A stretch of 64,000 bases of DNA from Topomyia yanbarensis (lineage: Eukaryota > Arthropoda > Insecta > Diptera > Culicidae): the NCBI RefSeq assembly GCF_030247195.1, contig NC_080671.1:216012942-216076941 (forward strand). The letters are read 5' to 3'. Under the pieces are notes generated by a model. It had not been told where the DNA came from, ran no database searches, and saw nothing but the letters and a program-made list of their open reading frames with translations. Made by a program: the position numbers and the translations under genes. Shown piece by piece: positions 32,126 to 43,841 of the stretch. Position 1 is the first letter of the stretch; each line of letters begins with the position of its first letter.

Positions 32126-33985
32126 GTTTGTTTTAACTTTATTATGTCTTTAGCAAATTTATAAGTTTTTTTGGCGCTTTTTTCAAATTAATGGAATTAC
32201 GGTGGTCCTTGTGGTTAGGGTGTTCAAAGTATCGACTGTTTAGATGTGTGAAGTTTACCTGCGCAATGCCCTATAATATAATAACAAATAAATTGAAGCA
32301 AGTTTGCTGCATAAACAAGGCTACGTATAATGGTTAATTTGCTATGATTTCTTTTTTCAAAGATTTGAGGTGGCTCTTGAAAATCGGGTTGCTTATATTA
32401 TTATTTTTTGATGTGTTAATTTTTCGCAAACGCATTGTTCTAGAACTTTCATCGGAACACATTTTTACCGTAGCACTGATATTTAATCCCTTTTGTTTGG
32501 ACAGTTGAAATTGATTTTTACAACAAAAATAGTTTTCTTCAAACCTAAATATCTTTAAGCATTGCAATTCGATGTTAAATCTATCAATTCAATTTGAAAG
32601 ATCAACGATTGGTTAGCCAAGGAGAATTAATAAATTAATTTATTTTTTAAAAGAGCAGTTGTTGAAACAAAATTGTTCGTTAATTTTCAGAAAGAAGAGA
32701 TAACAGCCCCAGGACCGAAATCAACACTACCATGCAGTGAATTGTTTGAGTTTTGATGTCCAGTGGGCCGAATAAAAGCGCTTCAAATTAAATGATATTT
32801 TACACCTCCGTAATGAGGGGCATTACACTCGAGAAGTGCGCGAAGGTTGTGGGAATTCTACTGGACGACGCACAGTGTAGCTGTACAAAACCACAGTAAA
32901 CAGGTTGAATAGAGTCTTCTCAAAATATTAAGTCTTGAGGACAAAAGATAGATTTTTTACAGAACTTCAAAGGTGAAACAGATGATAAATTCTGGAAAAT
33001 AAACTATATTATTCAAATGAATATATCATTTTAGTTAAGATACCGATAAGGGTCGAACTGATTTCATTAGTAAGGTTATTCGGGGGCTTATATTTTCCAT
33101 TCGATTTAGTCGGTACAAGACTTTCTTCTCACTCACTTTTTTCAAAACAGTTAGGAAAGATCGCTTGTAGTTCATGACTCTTGAAAATTAGTATATTTTT
33201 CGAAAATAAATGGCTTGTTTTGCCCCTTTCTGCCTCAAGGTAAAGGTGATTTTTCATGATATGTCTGAAGGAAACGCATGGTAGTGTTTGATTACCCAAG
33301 GTACGCAATATAATTTATAAATGTCTCTTAGCATTATCAACAATTGAAAAATGTGTATTCTGCTAAAAATTCACTAAACTAATTTTTTTGAAAATGAATT
33401 TTTAGATATAGTGCATTTATATTCGTAAATGTTGATTTTCAAACCACCCTAGGCGCCAAAATTTTGAATTTTAAACTATTTCAACATTTTTTTTAATAAG
33501 CATTTATAATTATATTTAGAAGATTGTGTAAAATTTCGGAATGGATCTCAAAGTACTTACGGCGCATCGCTGGGCCTTTAGTGTAAAATTGTCTTGTTTT
33601 AATCTTATAAATGTAATATCTCGCAAAGTATTATGAGTTCCACTCCAAAATTTTTATACAATATTTTTAACATGATTCTTAGTATTTAAAGAAGAGATAA
33701 GCAAAAAATGGTCGAGCTTTAGGCGGGGGGGGGGGGGGGGGAGGGGGTAAAGGTTTCAGCAAAAAAAAATCACTTTTTTGGGTAGAGCGAATTGACCAAA
33801 ACTTTAGTGTGTTATAATGTATCATTTCAAAACATTATATAATTCATTATAATGTATCATTTCAAAAACATTCTGTAATTTGTTCATGCAATAATATCCA
33901 CAAGTGACTCAAAGATGAAGCTTTTTGTACAACGTCTCTGGAAAAACACGATTTGCGGTGTTACCTGCCATTCAAAATCTACTTC
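32126..33985. other. Unassigned A/T-rich DNA with a G-run
   Basis: No gene recognised. It contains an uninterrupted G17 run at 33725-33741, then A and G5, and a short direct repeat of ATAATGTATCATTTCAAAA near 33816 and 33850. Confidence 0.4.
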
Positions 33986-34209
33986 AGGTTCAACTGAGAA
34001 TGCCTCAAAAAGCGGCCATCTTGGAAAACGAAAAAGTTTTTTTTTCTCACACCTTTGGGAAAATTTTCATGAAAGCAAATCAATGTATTTGGGGCATTGG
34101 TAGAGTATTAGTGAATGGTTTTCATGAAGATTTTTCCAACGCAGTAAGAAAAAACTGCTTTTTCGTTTTCAAAGATGGCCGCTTTTTGAAGCATTCTCAG
34201 TTGAACCTT
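33986..34209. mobile_element. Foldback MITE, ~95-bp arms
   Basis: Starts AGGTTCAACTGAGAATGCCT and ends in its complement. The arms pair imperfectly over ~95 bp around a ~30-base loop. It sits at the breakpoint where family B copy 2 begins (34214). Confidence 0.75.
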
Positions 34210-34213
34210 AACT

Positions 34214-34765
34214 GACTTCCACTTAATTTTTCAGGACTATGTCCGTTCACTGTGCCGATCGAATCGAGAAAGAACAATACCTTTAATCTAATGATGGCCT
34301 ACAAGGCTTGACTATTTCGTAATTGCGGGGTTCCCAACCCCACCCAATTAGTAATACCCTCGACCTGAAATGTCAAAATTTCACTTCACTTCAGAAACAT
34401 TGGCTAACTATCTACTTTCAGATCGGAGTGCTATGCCCTGTTTCACGATCCGTGTAAATTGGGTGATTACAATTCTCGCCACACACAACGCTGCGGCAGA
34501 CTAAAGGTACTCGAATCTCTAATCTTATCTCGTATATACAAGCGCATGCCTTTTAGCTTTCCCGTAGCCCGCGAAGTGGTAAATTCAACACATTTAAATT
34601 TTTTAATAAAATATTATAATTCTCCTCTTGTAACATTGTTACAAGTTACACTGTTATCAGTTATATCAGTTATATTACATTTACAGTTGCATTTCTATAC
34701 TTATTGTAATCATTAAATACGACACGTATAGTGTAAAATATGCATAAATACATAACGCTGTTTTA
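34214..34765 (-). repeat. Family B copy 2, first segment
   Basis: Inverted match to 15190-15750 (shared wording includes TTTTTCAGGACTATGTCC and TTGTAACATTGTTACAAG). It stops at a 14-bp TSD, ATAACGCTGTTTTA (34752-34765), where a 4.8 kb insertion begins. It resumes at 39618. Confidence 0.8.
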
Positions 34766-35907
34766 AAATGTTCTACACTGATGGGGCTTCTGGCTTCGGT
34801 ATTTTCAACAATAACACCTCCATCTCTTTCAAGCTTGCAGAACCTGCCTCTGTTTACACAGCCGAACTAGCAGCAGTTCCCTATAGTCTGGAAATCATTG
34901 ATACTTTACTCCCGAGCCATTATTTCATCCTCACAGATAGCCTCAGTACTATTAAGGCACTAAGCTCATTAAAGCTTGATAATCACGCTCAGTTCTTTTT
35001 GAAGAAGATACGAGAATACTTGACTAAATTAACAAAGAAATCTTATTAATTCACCTTAGTGTGGATTCCCGCTCATTGCTCCATACCGGGTAATGAGAGA
35101 GCGGATAATTTAGCCAAAATAGGGGCACTGGGCGGTGATATCTATGAAAGAATTGCCTTCAATGAATTTTACAGCGCTTCTCGTCAGAGGACGCTTACTA
35201 GTTGGCAAACATCATGGGACAATGGAGACCTGGGACGGTGGTTGCACTCAATTATCCCTAAAGTGTCAACGAAGGCATGGTTCAAAGGGTTGGATGTAAG
35301 TCGAAACTTCATTCGTGTGATGTCTTGGCTCATGTCCAACCATTATACGTTGAATGCGCATCTCCGCCGTATTGGGATTGCAGAAGATAATCAATGTGCT
35401 TGCGGAGAGGGTTACGAAGACATTGAACATGTTGTTTGGTCTTGCACTGAATATCGTGAAGCCAGATCCCAATTAATAGACTCCTTACGAGCCAGAAGAA
35501 AACCACCCTATGTTCCTGTTCGTGATATCCTTGCTTTACGAGATCTTGCATACATGGGTCATATTTATCATTTCCTGAAAACAATCAATATTAAAATATA
35601 ACTATCCCCACTACGTTCCTAGTTTTTTCCCTTGCTACCCACAAACAATTTAGATATCCTCACAGTTAGTTAAGTTAGATCAAACAATATAAATAAAGGA
35701 AAGAAAATAAACAAAGACTACAGAAAAACTATCAATAGGTTTACATTGAAATTGAAAGAATGTAAAACTATTGAAAAACAAGTGATTTTTTATTATAACG
35801 TGATAGTCTTAAGAACCTTTGTAACATGTTTTGTAAAAAAGAATCCCCGGCGTAAAAAAGCTTTTGCAAATGCCGTGTCAAATAAACGTTTTATGAAAAA
35901 AAACTAG
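34766..35907 (+). mobile_element. 5'-truncated LOA-like LINE (RNase H and 3' UTR)
   Basis: Starts within three bases of the RNase H Met codon, and ends with GCCGTGTCAAATAAACG and an A-run at about 35898-35906, the same 3' end as the full-length element at 5936. 5' truncation is normal for LINEs. The expected right TSD is not next to the A-run; it lies 3.7 kb further at 39604-39617. Confidence 0.82.
34768..35601 (+). pseudogene. RNase H domain of truncated LOA-like LINE
   Basis: Same domain as at 6270-7094: FYTDGASGFGIF (the residues between TDG and TGFG are missing), YTAELAAVPYSL, LTDSLSTI, IPAHCSIPGNERADNLAK and the CACGEGYEDIEHVVWSC tail. One in-frame TAA at 35047-35049 breaks an otherwise open 278-codon frame. 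The two copies differ at many codons, so they are separate insertions of related elements. Confidence 0.85.
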
Positions 35908-36129
35908 GAGTGGGTAATGTCCGGGACGTAACCGCGGTGTTGACGTAGGACTAAACTTGGGCATATCATATGACATTCATGGATAATTTGAGCCAATGCA
36001 CTTTTTGAATGAATGTTTACTGGAAATTTCATGTCGAATGAGATTACCACATTCACTGATTTTCTAGGACTTGCAAAAACCTACGGGTTTGTAGATTAAT
36101 TTGATAAACATTTGCTTATATGAATCACT

Positions 36130-38530
36130 GGTAAATGTATACAAGAATTGACAGGCGCAAACTCAATTCAAGTTATTAAATGGAACTTTCTAATTCAATT
36201 CTTTCTCCATTATGTTTTCATCCTAAAAAGAACGGTTTGTAGATAACTGTTTGGTGATACCAGACGAGAATCCTTGCTAACGATTCGAACCTTGCCCGAA
36301 TTCGCTTCTGCTGCGTACATACACGAACATTCCCCTTTCGCAGCTCACATCGAATGAGCATTGTATATCGGAATGCGATCTCTTTTATAAACTTCTTAGT
36401 GCAGATGGTAGTCCATCCCTTTGTGCGACAAATGAAAATATTTTCATCATTCGTTTTGGCGTGGCATTCGCTTAGTAGCAGGGTTGCCACATTCACTAAT
36501 GTTCTAGAAAGATTTGCATTGTAGATTAATTCGATAAACATTGGTTTATATGTGTCATTGATAAAGTACAGCAGACTTGACAGGCGCAAACTCAATCCAA
36601 GTTATTAAAAGGAGCTTTCTAAATAAATTCTTTCTCCATTATATTTTCATCCTAATAAGAACGGTTTGCAGATAACTATTTTTTGTGATACCAGACGATT
36701 ACATACACCAGATGCGTACATACACGAACATTCCCCTTTCGCAGCTCACATCGAATGAGCATTGTATGTCGGAATGCGATCTCTTTTATAAACTTCTTAG
36801 TGCAGATGGTAGTCCATCCCTTTGTGCGACAAATGAAAATATTTTCATCATTCGTTTTGGCGTGGCATTCGCTTAGTAGCAGGGTTGCCACATTCACTAA
36901 TGTTCTGGAAAGATTTGCATTGTAGATTAATTCGATAAACATTGGTTTATATGTGTCATTGATAAAGTACAGCAGACTTGACAGGTGCAAACTCAATCCA
37001 AGTTATTAAAAGGAGCTTTCTAAATAAATTCTTTCTCCATTATATTTTCATCCTAATAAGAACGGTTTGCAGATAACTATTTTTGGTGATACCAGACGAT
37101 TACATACACCAGATGCGTACATACACGAACATTCCCCTTTCGCAGCTCACATCGAATGAGCATTGTATGTCGGAATGCGATCTCTTTTATAAACTTCTTA
37201 GTGCAGATGGTAGTCCATCCCTTTGTGCGACAAATGAAAATATTTTCATCATTCGTTTTGGCGTGGCATTCGCTTAGTAGCAGGGTTGCCACATTCACTA
37301 ATGTTCTGGAAAGATTTGCATTGTAGATTAATTCGATAAACATTGGTTTATATGTGTCATTGATAAAGTACAGCAGACTTGACAGGTGCAAACTCAATCC
37401 AAGTTATTAAAAGGAGCTTTCTAAATAAATTCTTTCTCCATTATATTTTCATCCTAATAAGAACGCTTTGCAGATAACTATTTTTGGTGATACCAGACGA
37501 TTACATACACCAGATGCGTACATACACGAACATTCCCCTTTCGCAGCTCACATCGAATGAGCATTGTATGTCGGAATGCGATCTCTTTTATAAACTTCTT
37601 AGTGCAGATGGTAGTCCATCCCTTTGTGCGACAAATGAAAATATTTTCATCATTCGTTTTGGCGTGGCATTCGCTTAGTAGCAGGGTTGCCACATTCACT
37701 AATGTTCTGGAAAGATTTGCATTGTAGATTAATTCGATAAACATTGGTTTATATGTGTCATTGATAAAGTACAGCAGACTTGACAGGTGCAAACTCAATC
37801 CAAGTTATTAAAAGGAGCTTTCTAAATAAATTCTTTCTCCATTATATTTTCATCCTAATAAGAACGGTTTGCAGATAACTATTTTTTGTGATACCAGACG
37901 ATTACATACACCAGATGCGTACATACACGAACATTCCCCTTTCGCAGCTCACATCGAATGAGCATTGTATGTCGGAATGCGATCTCTTTTATAAACTTCT
38001 TAGTGCAGATGGTAGTCCATCCTTTTGTGCGACAAATGAAAATATTTTCATCATTCGTTTTGGCGTGGCATTCGCTTAGTAGCAGGGTTGCCACATTCAC
38101 TAATGTTCTAGAGAGATTTGCATTGTAGATTAATTCGATAAACATTAGTTTATATGTGTCATTGATAAAGTACAGCAGACTTGACAGGCGCAAACTCAAT
38201 CCAAGTTATTAAAAGGAGCTTTCTAAATAAATTCTTTCTCCATTTTATTTTCATCCTAAAAAGAACGGTTTGCAGATAACTATTTTTGGTGATACCAGAC
38301 GATTACATACACCAGATGCGTACATACACGAACATTCCCCTTTCGCAGCTCACATCGAATGAGCATTGTATATCGGAATGCGATCTCTTTTATAAACTTC
38401 TTAGTGCAGATGGTAGTCCATCCCTTTGTGCGACAAATGAAAATATCTTCATCATTCTTTTTGGCGTGGCATTCGCTTAGTAGCAGGGTTTCCACATTCA
38501 CTAATGTTCTAGAAAGATTTGCAAAAACCA
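36130..38530 (-). repeat. 401-bp tandem array (about six units)
   Basis: Period exactly 401 bp over the central units. The units 37083-37397 and 37484-37798 are essentially identical, while the outer units have diverged. Each unit, read on the minus strand, has a TATA-like TATAAAAG (for example 36783-36790) and ~130 bp downstream the phrase CCGTTCTTATTAGGATG, which resembles a histone 3' stem-loop. The 106-codon frame repeated in every unit has no known motif and is probably incidental. Confidence 0.85.
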
Positions 38531-38934
38531 CCATTCAAAGCACGGCTAATTAATGCTTTTACAAAATCATTTCTATCAAAATTTACGGTAAAATCTACGG
38601 AATCTACTACACAATTGTTTTAATTATTTCTCAACAAATCGCGCAAAAATCTGTTCCGTACAGCACAGCGCAAATAATTGACGTTGGAAAACAAATCGGC
38701 AACTTCAGCTGCCAAACACTTAGAAACGATCGAAGCATTTTTCCGTTAATATCACTTTTCTGACTCAAATTGTTGTAGGTATTTTATTGCTTCCGTCCAA
38801 TTGGTCAGTTTATTGGTTTTATTGCACATTTTTCGGATATTATTATAGAAAATAACTAACCCGATAAGAGGGAAGTTATTTTCCAAAGCACGAAATGGAA
38901 ATTTCAATTGTAATTCTTCTGAGAACGATTTTGT

Positions 38935-38950
38935 GGTCCTAATAAGGACC
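38935..38950 (-). terminator. Histone-type 3' stem-loop
   Basis: On the minus strand GGTCCT-TATT-AGGACC, a 6-bp stem with a 4-base loop, flanked by AAAC and ACAAAA. This is the form bound by stem-loop-binding protein at the 3' end of replication-dependent histone mRNAs. It lies just downstream of the H3 pseudogene and in the same orientation. Confidence 0.75.
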
Positions 38951-38969
38951 GTTTGTTGTGAATATTATT

Positions 38970-39240
38970 TCGCCGTTTCCCGCTTGGCATGATGATTATT
39001 CGCTTGGCATGGATAGCGCACAGATTGGTATTTTCCAACAAACTAACCAGGCAGGCCTCGCTGGCTTCTTAAAGGGCCATTACGGCTGAGCTCCGGAAGA
39101 GTAGGTTTTGAAATTCTGTGCAATCTCACGGACCAGGCACTGGAAGAGCAGCTTGCGAATTAGTAACTCTGTCCACTTCTGAGAGCAATGAATTTCACGC
39201 AGGGCGACGACTGTTCTTGGTTGGAAACGATAAGGCAGTA
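38970..39240 (-). pseudogene. Histone H3 pseudogene (fragment)
   Basis: The minus-strand translation gives [25 protein letters not shown], then after a 1-base frameshift SAVMAL-stop-EASEA, and [11 protein letters not shown], followed by IIIMP. In order these are the helix regions of histone H3, with a CAA-to-TAA stop and replacements such as FQRL to FQCL. The N-terminal tail is not recognisable and the C-terminus is deleted up to the stem-loop. This is the only host-type protein sequence found in the window. It implies that a histone gene or cluster segment was captured here and has decayed. Confidence 0.85.
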
Positions 39241-39617
39241 GCTATGATTTGGTTGGTGGTCAAAATGCAGCTTCTCGTTGAGCAGCACACGTACGTGTGT
39301 TCTGCTCTGTGGCTTACACACGTCTGGCTTTAAGAAAAACTGTGACACCCATATTTATAGGTTTTAGCATTAATGTTGATTCGCATTAAAAGTAGTTTTT
39401 GAACTTTTTAAACAAGTTTTACATAGCAAACAAGGTATCAATAGCAAGCGTTGAACGTTTTCCTTTCGATTTATGAAACAAAATTAGTAATTTCTTTAGT
39501 AGGAGAAAAGTTATTAGAGTTCAAAGTGTACGTAACGCATCCGTTTTGAAAATTTTGATATGACACCCAGTATAGTAAAGAAAGACGTAAGTCCTACGTC
39601 AAAATAACGCTGTTTTA

Positions 39618-40206
39618 TAACAACATTGCAAAAAACATCTAAAAATTATCACGATAGTGTATTGAAACTATGAGAGAATTTTAACAAAATTTGAAAAAAA
39701 GATTTGCGCCTTTGAAGGTTAATATGACTCCCATGCTTGGAAATTAAGTCCAATGTGATGTCAATTGATAAAAAAAAATTATTGCGCATTTTTAAAAGAC
39801 TTATTATGTACAACAAGAATGTTGCCAAAAACGGAACCCATTTCTTACCAAAATCGGAGTGTGCCAAAATGGGAGCATACCAAAAACGGAATCTTACTGT
39901 ACAAAGAATTGAAACTAATAATATATATGGGTCATCACGCTAGATTTTAAGTTCTTCACACAAATTTGTAAGTTCTAGTTTTTTGTAGTACTTGCTCCAA
40001 ATCGTTGAAAGTTCAATTCCAATCATTCTTTAATCATCTTTAAAATAAATTTAATTCCAATCATTCTTTAATAATCTTTAAAAAATCTGTTGATTCTAAA
40101 ATTGTCCAAATTGGTCAAGCGAACACTGAGATATACCGATTTAAAAATATAGTATCGACTATTTTCGAGGAATGTTAGTGAGCGTGTTAATAAAATTGTA
40201 AATATG
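39618..40206 (-). repeat. Family B copy 2, second segment
   Basis: Continues the match to copy 1 (inverted to 14641-15190) directly after the right TSD. It ends at ...AAATTGTAAATAT, where a family A element begins. Confidence 0.8.
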
Positions 40207-40210
40207 TTTT

Positions 40211-41871
40211 GCCTTTCTCATATAAAGAAAGGCTATGCAATCACTGTAAAAATCGACTTTTTAACCGAGGCCCGGAGGCCCGAGTGTCATACACCATTCG
40301 AATCAGTTCGTCGAGATCGGCAAATGTCTGTGTGTGTATGTATGTGTGTGTCATTTAAACTCACACAATTTTCTCAGAGATGGCTGAACCGATTTTCGCA
40401 AACTTAGTTTCATCTCCCATAAGCTGCTATTGAATTTTTAGTTGATATGACTTCCGGTTCCGGAGTTACGGGTTGAAGATTGCGGTCACACACCAAATTC
40501 CCATATAAACTGGTACCACCATGATGTTAAAATGATGTAAAACATATTAAAATTGATGTAACATTATTCTAGTTTGCGGGTCTTGATCACTAATGATCAT
40601 TCAAAGCAGCTTTGATCACATTGGTCACCTATGACGTTTCATGACGCCCCCGGGGAACCCGCCAAGTTCCTAAGCTAATATCACACCCATTCCCCAACAA
40701 ATTCTCTACCGATTTTTACAAACTTGACTTCAAATGAAAGATACAGTAATACCATTGACTGCTGCTGAATTTCATTCGGTTCTGACTCTTGCTTCCGGAA
40801 TTACTACCTCAGAGGCTAAAAACTGTTGAAATGGTCACCAAATTACTTCTAATCGCAGATCTAGATCACTGATTGCCAAACAAACATTTTTTGAATATAT
40901 TGTCCACTATCAACGATTTCGGAAGTCCGGAATTCCGGGCATATTCCACAATTAAAGTCACATCGGTTCTTCGGTGATGACTGAACCGATTTTCTCAAAC
41001 CAAGTCTCAAATGGAAGGCAAAATATGCAGTTGAGTATTGCGTCGCCGCCCCTCCCCCCCGCCTTACCCTTACACCTCCCTCCTTTATCACTCCCCTCCC
41101 CTTGTACGACCCTCACGCCTGCATTTCCTTCATCCACCCCGTATACCGAAATAAGATGAAGGATTTCTGACGCATCCTCCACTCCCACTCTACTAACTCC
41201 CCATTCCCTCCACTTTCAAACCCATTCCACCAACATTTCAAAATATAATCACATGAAGATAACATTGAACTCATGCTGATTAAACTAATTAAATATTATT
41301 CTTTTGCCTTTCTCATATAGAAAGGTTATGTAATTGCTCCAAAAACCGACTTTCTAACCGAGGCCCGGAGGGCCGAGTCTCATATAACATTCGACTCAGT
41401 TCGCCGAGATCACAAAATATCTGTGTGTATGTATGTGTGTATGTATGTGTATGTATGTATGTATGTATGTATGTATGTATGTATGTATGTATGTATGTAT
41501 GTATGTATGTATGTATGTATACATTCAGAATAACGGTTATATTGGTTTCTCGAAAATGGCTAGACCGATTTGATCAACTTAGTCTCAAATGAAAGGTGTT
41601 GCGTCCCCGGAAACTGATATTAAATTCCATCTCCATCGGACTTCCGGCTACAGAGTTACGGGATGTGGAGTGCGACCACATAGAAAACTCCAATTCAAAC
41701 CGATACCGCGATGAATGCAAAAAGGTGCTCTTATATATATTAACCAAGTTTAATAAGAATGAAAGACATTTCCATAATGTTATATTGTACGAACCAGCTA
41801 TTAAATCATAATTTGGAGAAATGAGAAAGGCACAATTACACCTCTGGGTGGATTAAAACAGGTTTTTACAA
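40211..41871 (+). repeat. Family A repeats (one with a second copy at 41305)
   Basis: Begins GCCTTTCTCATATAAAGAAA and ends with the inverted ATGAGAAAGGC (41821-41831) plus a short tail. A second family A start lies at 41305. Recurrent inner wording (ACTTCCGGTTCCGGAGTTAC, CCGAGGCCCGGAGG, AACCGATTTTC) occurs in modules of a few hundred bases. I know this as a common culicine repeat but cannot assign a class. Candidate TSD GTTTT. Confidence 0.6.
41425..41520 (+). repeat. (GTAT)n microsatellite
   Basis: Near-uninterrupted GTAT/GTGT repeats of about 95 bp inside a family A copy. Confidence 0.95.
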
Positions 41872-42291
41872 CTGCATTTAATTATTCAAATCACTAAATG
41901 TGCTATAGTATATTTTAAGATCACTTTTACATCATTGTTCTGCTTGATGTTAACTCAGCAGAACAAGTAATTTCTTAATAAATCACGAATATTTTTCACG
42001 AGTGCATTTATTTAACAATTAATTAGCATTTAATTACTTAAATCATTAAATGTACTTAACAGATTAAACAATTACTTTTACATCATTGTTTTGCTGGATG
42101 TTAACCCAGCAGAACAAGTGATATCATAAAAACAGTTGTAAACAATTTTCTACAAGTGAATTTAATTAGCATTTAATTACTCAAATTATTAAATATTCTT
42201 TAGTAGATTATACAATGACTTACATTATTTTTCTGGTTGCTGTTAACCCATCAGAACAAATTATTTATTTAAAAAATTATAAACAATTTTC
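41872..42291 (-). repeat. Family B copy 2, hairpin-module array
   Basis: Inverted counterpart of 14280-14640, with modules such as GCATTTAATTAGCATTTAAT and CAGCAGAACAAGTGATATC. It is interrupted at 42292 by another family A copy. Confidence 0.75.
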
Positions 42292-42719
42292 GCCTTTCTC
42301 ATAAAGAAAGGATATGCAATCACTCTGAAAACCGACATTTTAACCGAGGCCCGGAGGGTCGAGTCTCATATACCTCATATACCTAATACTAAGTTCGTCG
42401 ACAAATGTCTGTATGTGTGGGTATGTGTGTGGGCGTGTGTTTTCAAATCTCACTCACTTTTCTCAGAGATCGAATCGCTCAAACTTGATTTCAAATGAAA
42501 GGTATAACGCTGCCATAAGCTGCTATTGAATTTTTTGTCGATCGGACTTCCGGTTCCGGAGTTACGGGTTGAAGAGTGCGGTCACCCAGCAAATTCCCAT
42601 ATAAAATGGTAACACCATGATGTCCAAATGGTGTAATACATATCAAAAAGGGTGCAAAATAACTCGGATTTGCGGGTCTAGATCACTAATGATCATTCTA
42701 AGCAGCTTTGACCACATTG

Positions 42720-43480
42720 CACAGTGGTCCGAATCCAGAATTTAGGATGACAAAAACATTTGTGACTAAACTGCCGGCTCTAGAGATTTCATGTCTTCGG
42801 AACAAATAATCTATGTCAATTGAGGCATCTTTTGAGGTGGGTGACATTAGGGCGGTCCTTATTGTTTGTACGATCTGAAAATTATTTTCGAAATAAGAAG
42901 AGATAGAACAATGAAGTGTTCCGCAAAATTGTAGTACAACCTTTTTCAAGCAACTTTGCTGAGGACGTCATATTTGTAACTTTAATGGTTTTAATTTTAC
43001 AGCTATTAAAATGTTGTGTGATAGGGTATCCCTAACAAAATCAGTTTTTTCGTTATAACTTCTTAAATAATTTTTTTCCGTCAATAGCGTTTTCACAAAA
43101 CTTTTAGAGCTTATTAAGACGAATATTATTTATGTAGACATATTTGAGATAGCTCATTTAGTTCAAAAGTTATGAGCATTTTTAGCAAAAAAAACACAAC
43201 CTTTTCAAATGTTGATATCTTGAAATGGAGCAAGTAAAATTGATCTCTTCTTTTTGCATTCGAAAGATCACAATTGATAGTATGTTTTATGAAAAAATCT
43301 CAGAGGTCATTTTTGTTTAACTCATTTTATTTTAGTTTGAATATTGAGAATATTACTACTATTTGTAGCATTAAAAGTGCAACGGTCAGTGTAACCTAGC
43401 AACTATTTTGAAAATAAGATCAGATATTTAAACAAAATCTCAAATAAAACAGCCCAAGTGTGGCAAAGGGCCCACTGAGT
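42720..43480 (+). repeat. Transib left terminal inverted repeat
   Basis: Pairs with 47288-48041 over its length, ending near GGGCCCA. The 83-codon frame on its minus strand is mirrored in the right TIR and is not a gene. Confidence 0.88.
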
Positions 43481-43841
43481 TGTTATTTCTCATGTAGTCG
43501 TGTATCAATCCATCTGAACAGCGGAGAACGTAATGTGATGTTTGGCTAGCCATCCTAGTCACACATATTTTAATTTACAGTATCAACTTTGTTAGCTATT
43601 TTCGGAAAATTTATGAATAAGAGAAACGAAAGATGTTAAAATCGAAAAACAGATAGGTATTCTAAAGTTAATCATTCGTAAACTTAGAACGGAAAGCTAG
43701 AGCTAGGCAGGATCATATGGGCATAATCGAAAGGAAATGTTAAGAATCGGTGGTCGATGACGACGTTTTAAGAAGGAAACACCAAAGTGGCGTGTTGGAA
43801 AGACGACAAATCGTTAAAGAAAAGATCGAGCCTTCGAATTA

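Larger units (their letters stand above)
35908..39603. other. Non-LINE part of the composite insertion (histone-derived)
   Basis: Lies between the LINE A-run and the right TSD. It holds a 401-bp tandem array, a histone 3' stem-loop and a histone H3 pseudogene. The phrase TTGACGTAGGACT near 35940 reappears inverted at the right edge (about 39590), so the segment may have inverted ends. No transposase. Its origin is unresolved: a separate insertion into the LINE polyA tail, or DNA carried along by the LINE. Confidence 0.5.

Noticed and set aside
36218..38534. Six near-identical ~106-codon minus-strand frames
   Set aside because: They follow the 401-bp repeat, have no known motif, and span the TATA-like and stem-loop-like signals; not accepted as a gene family.
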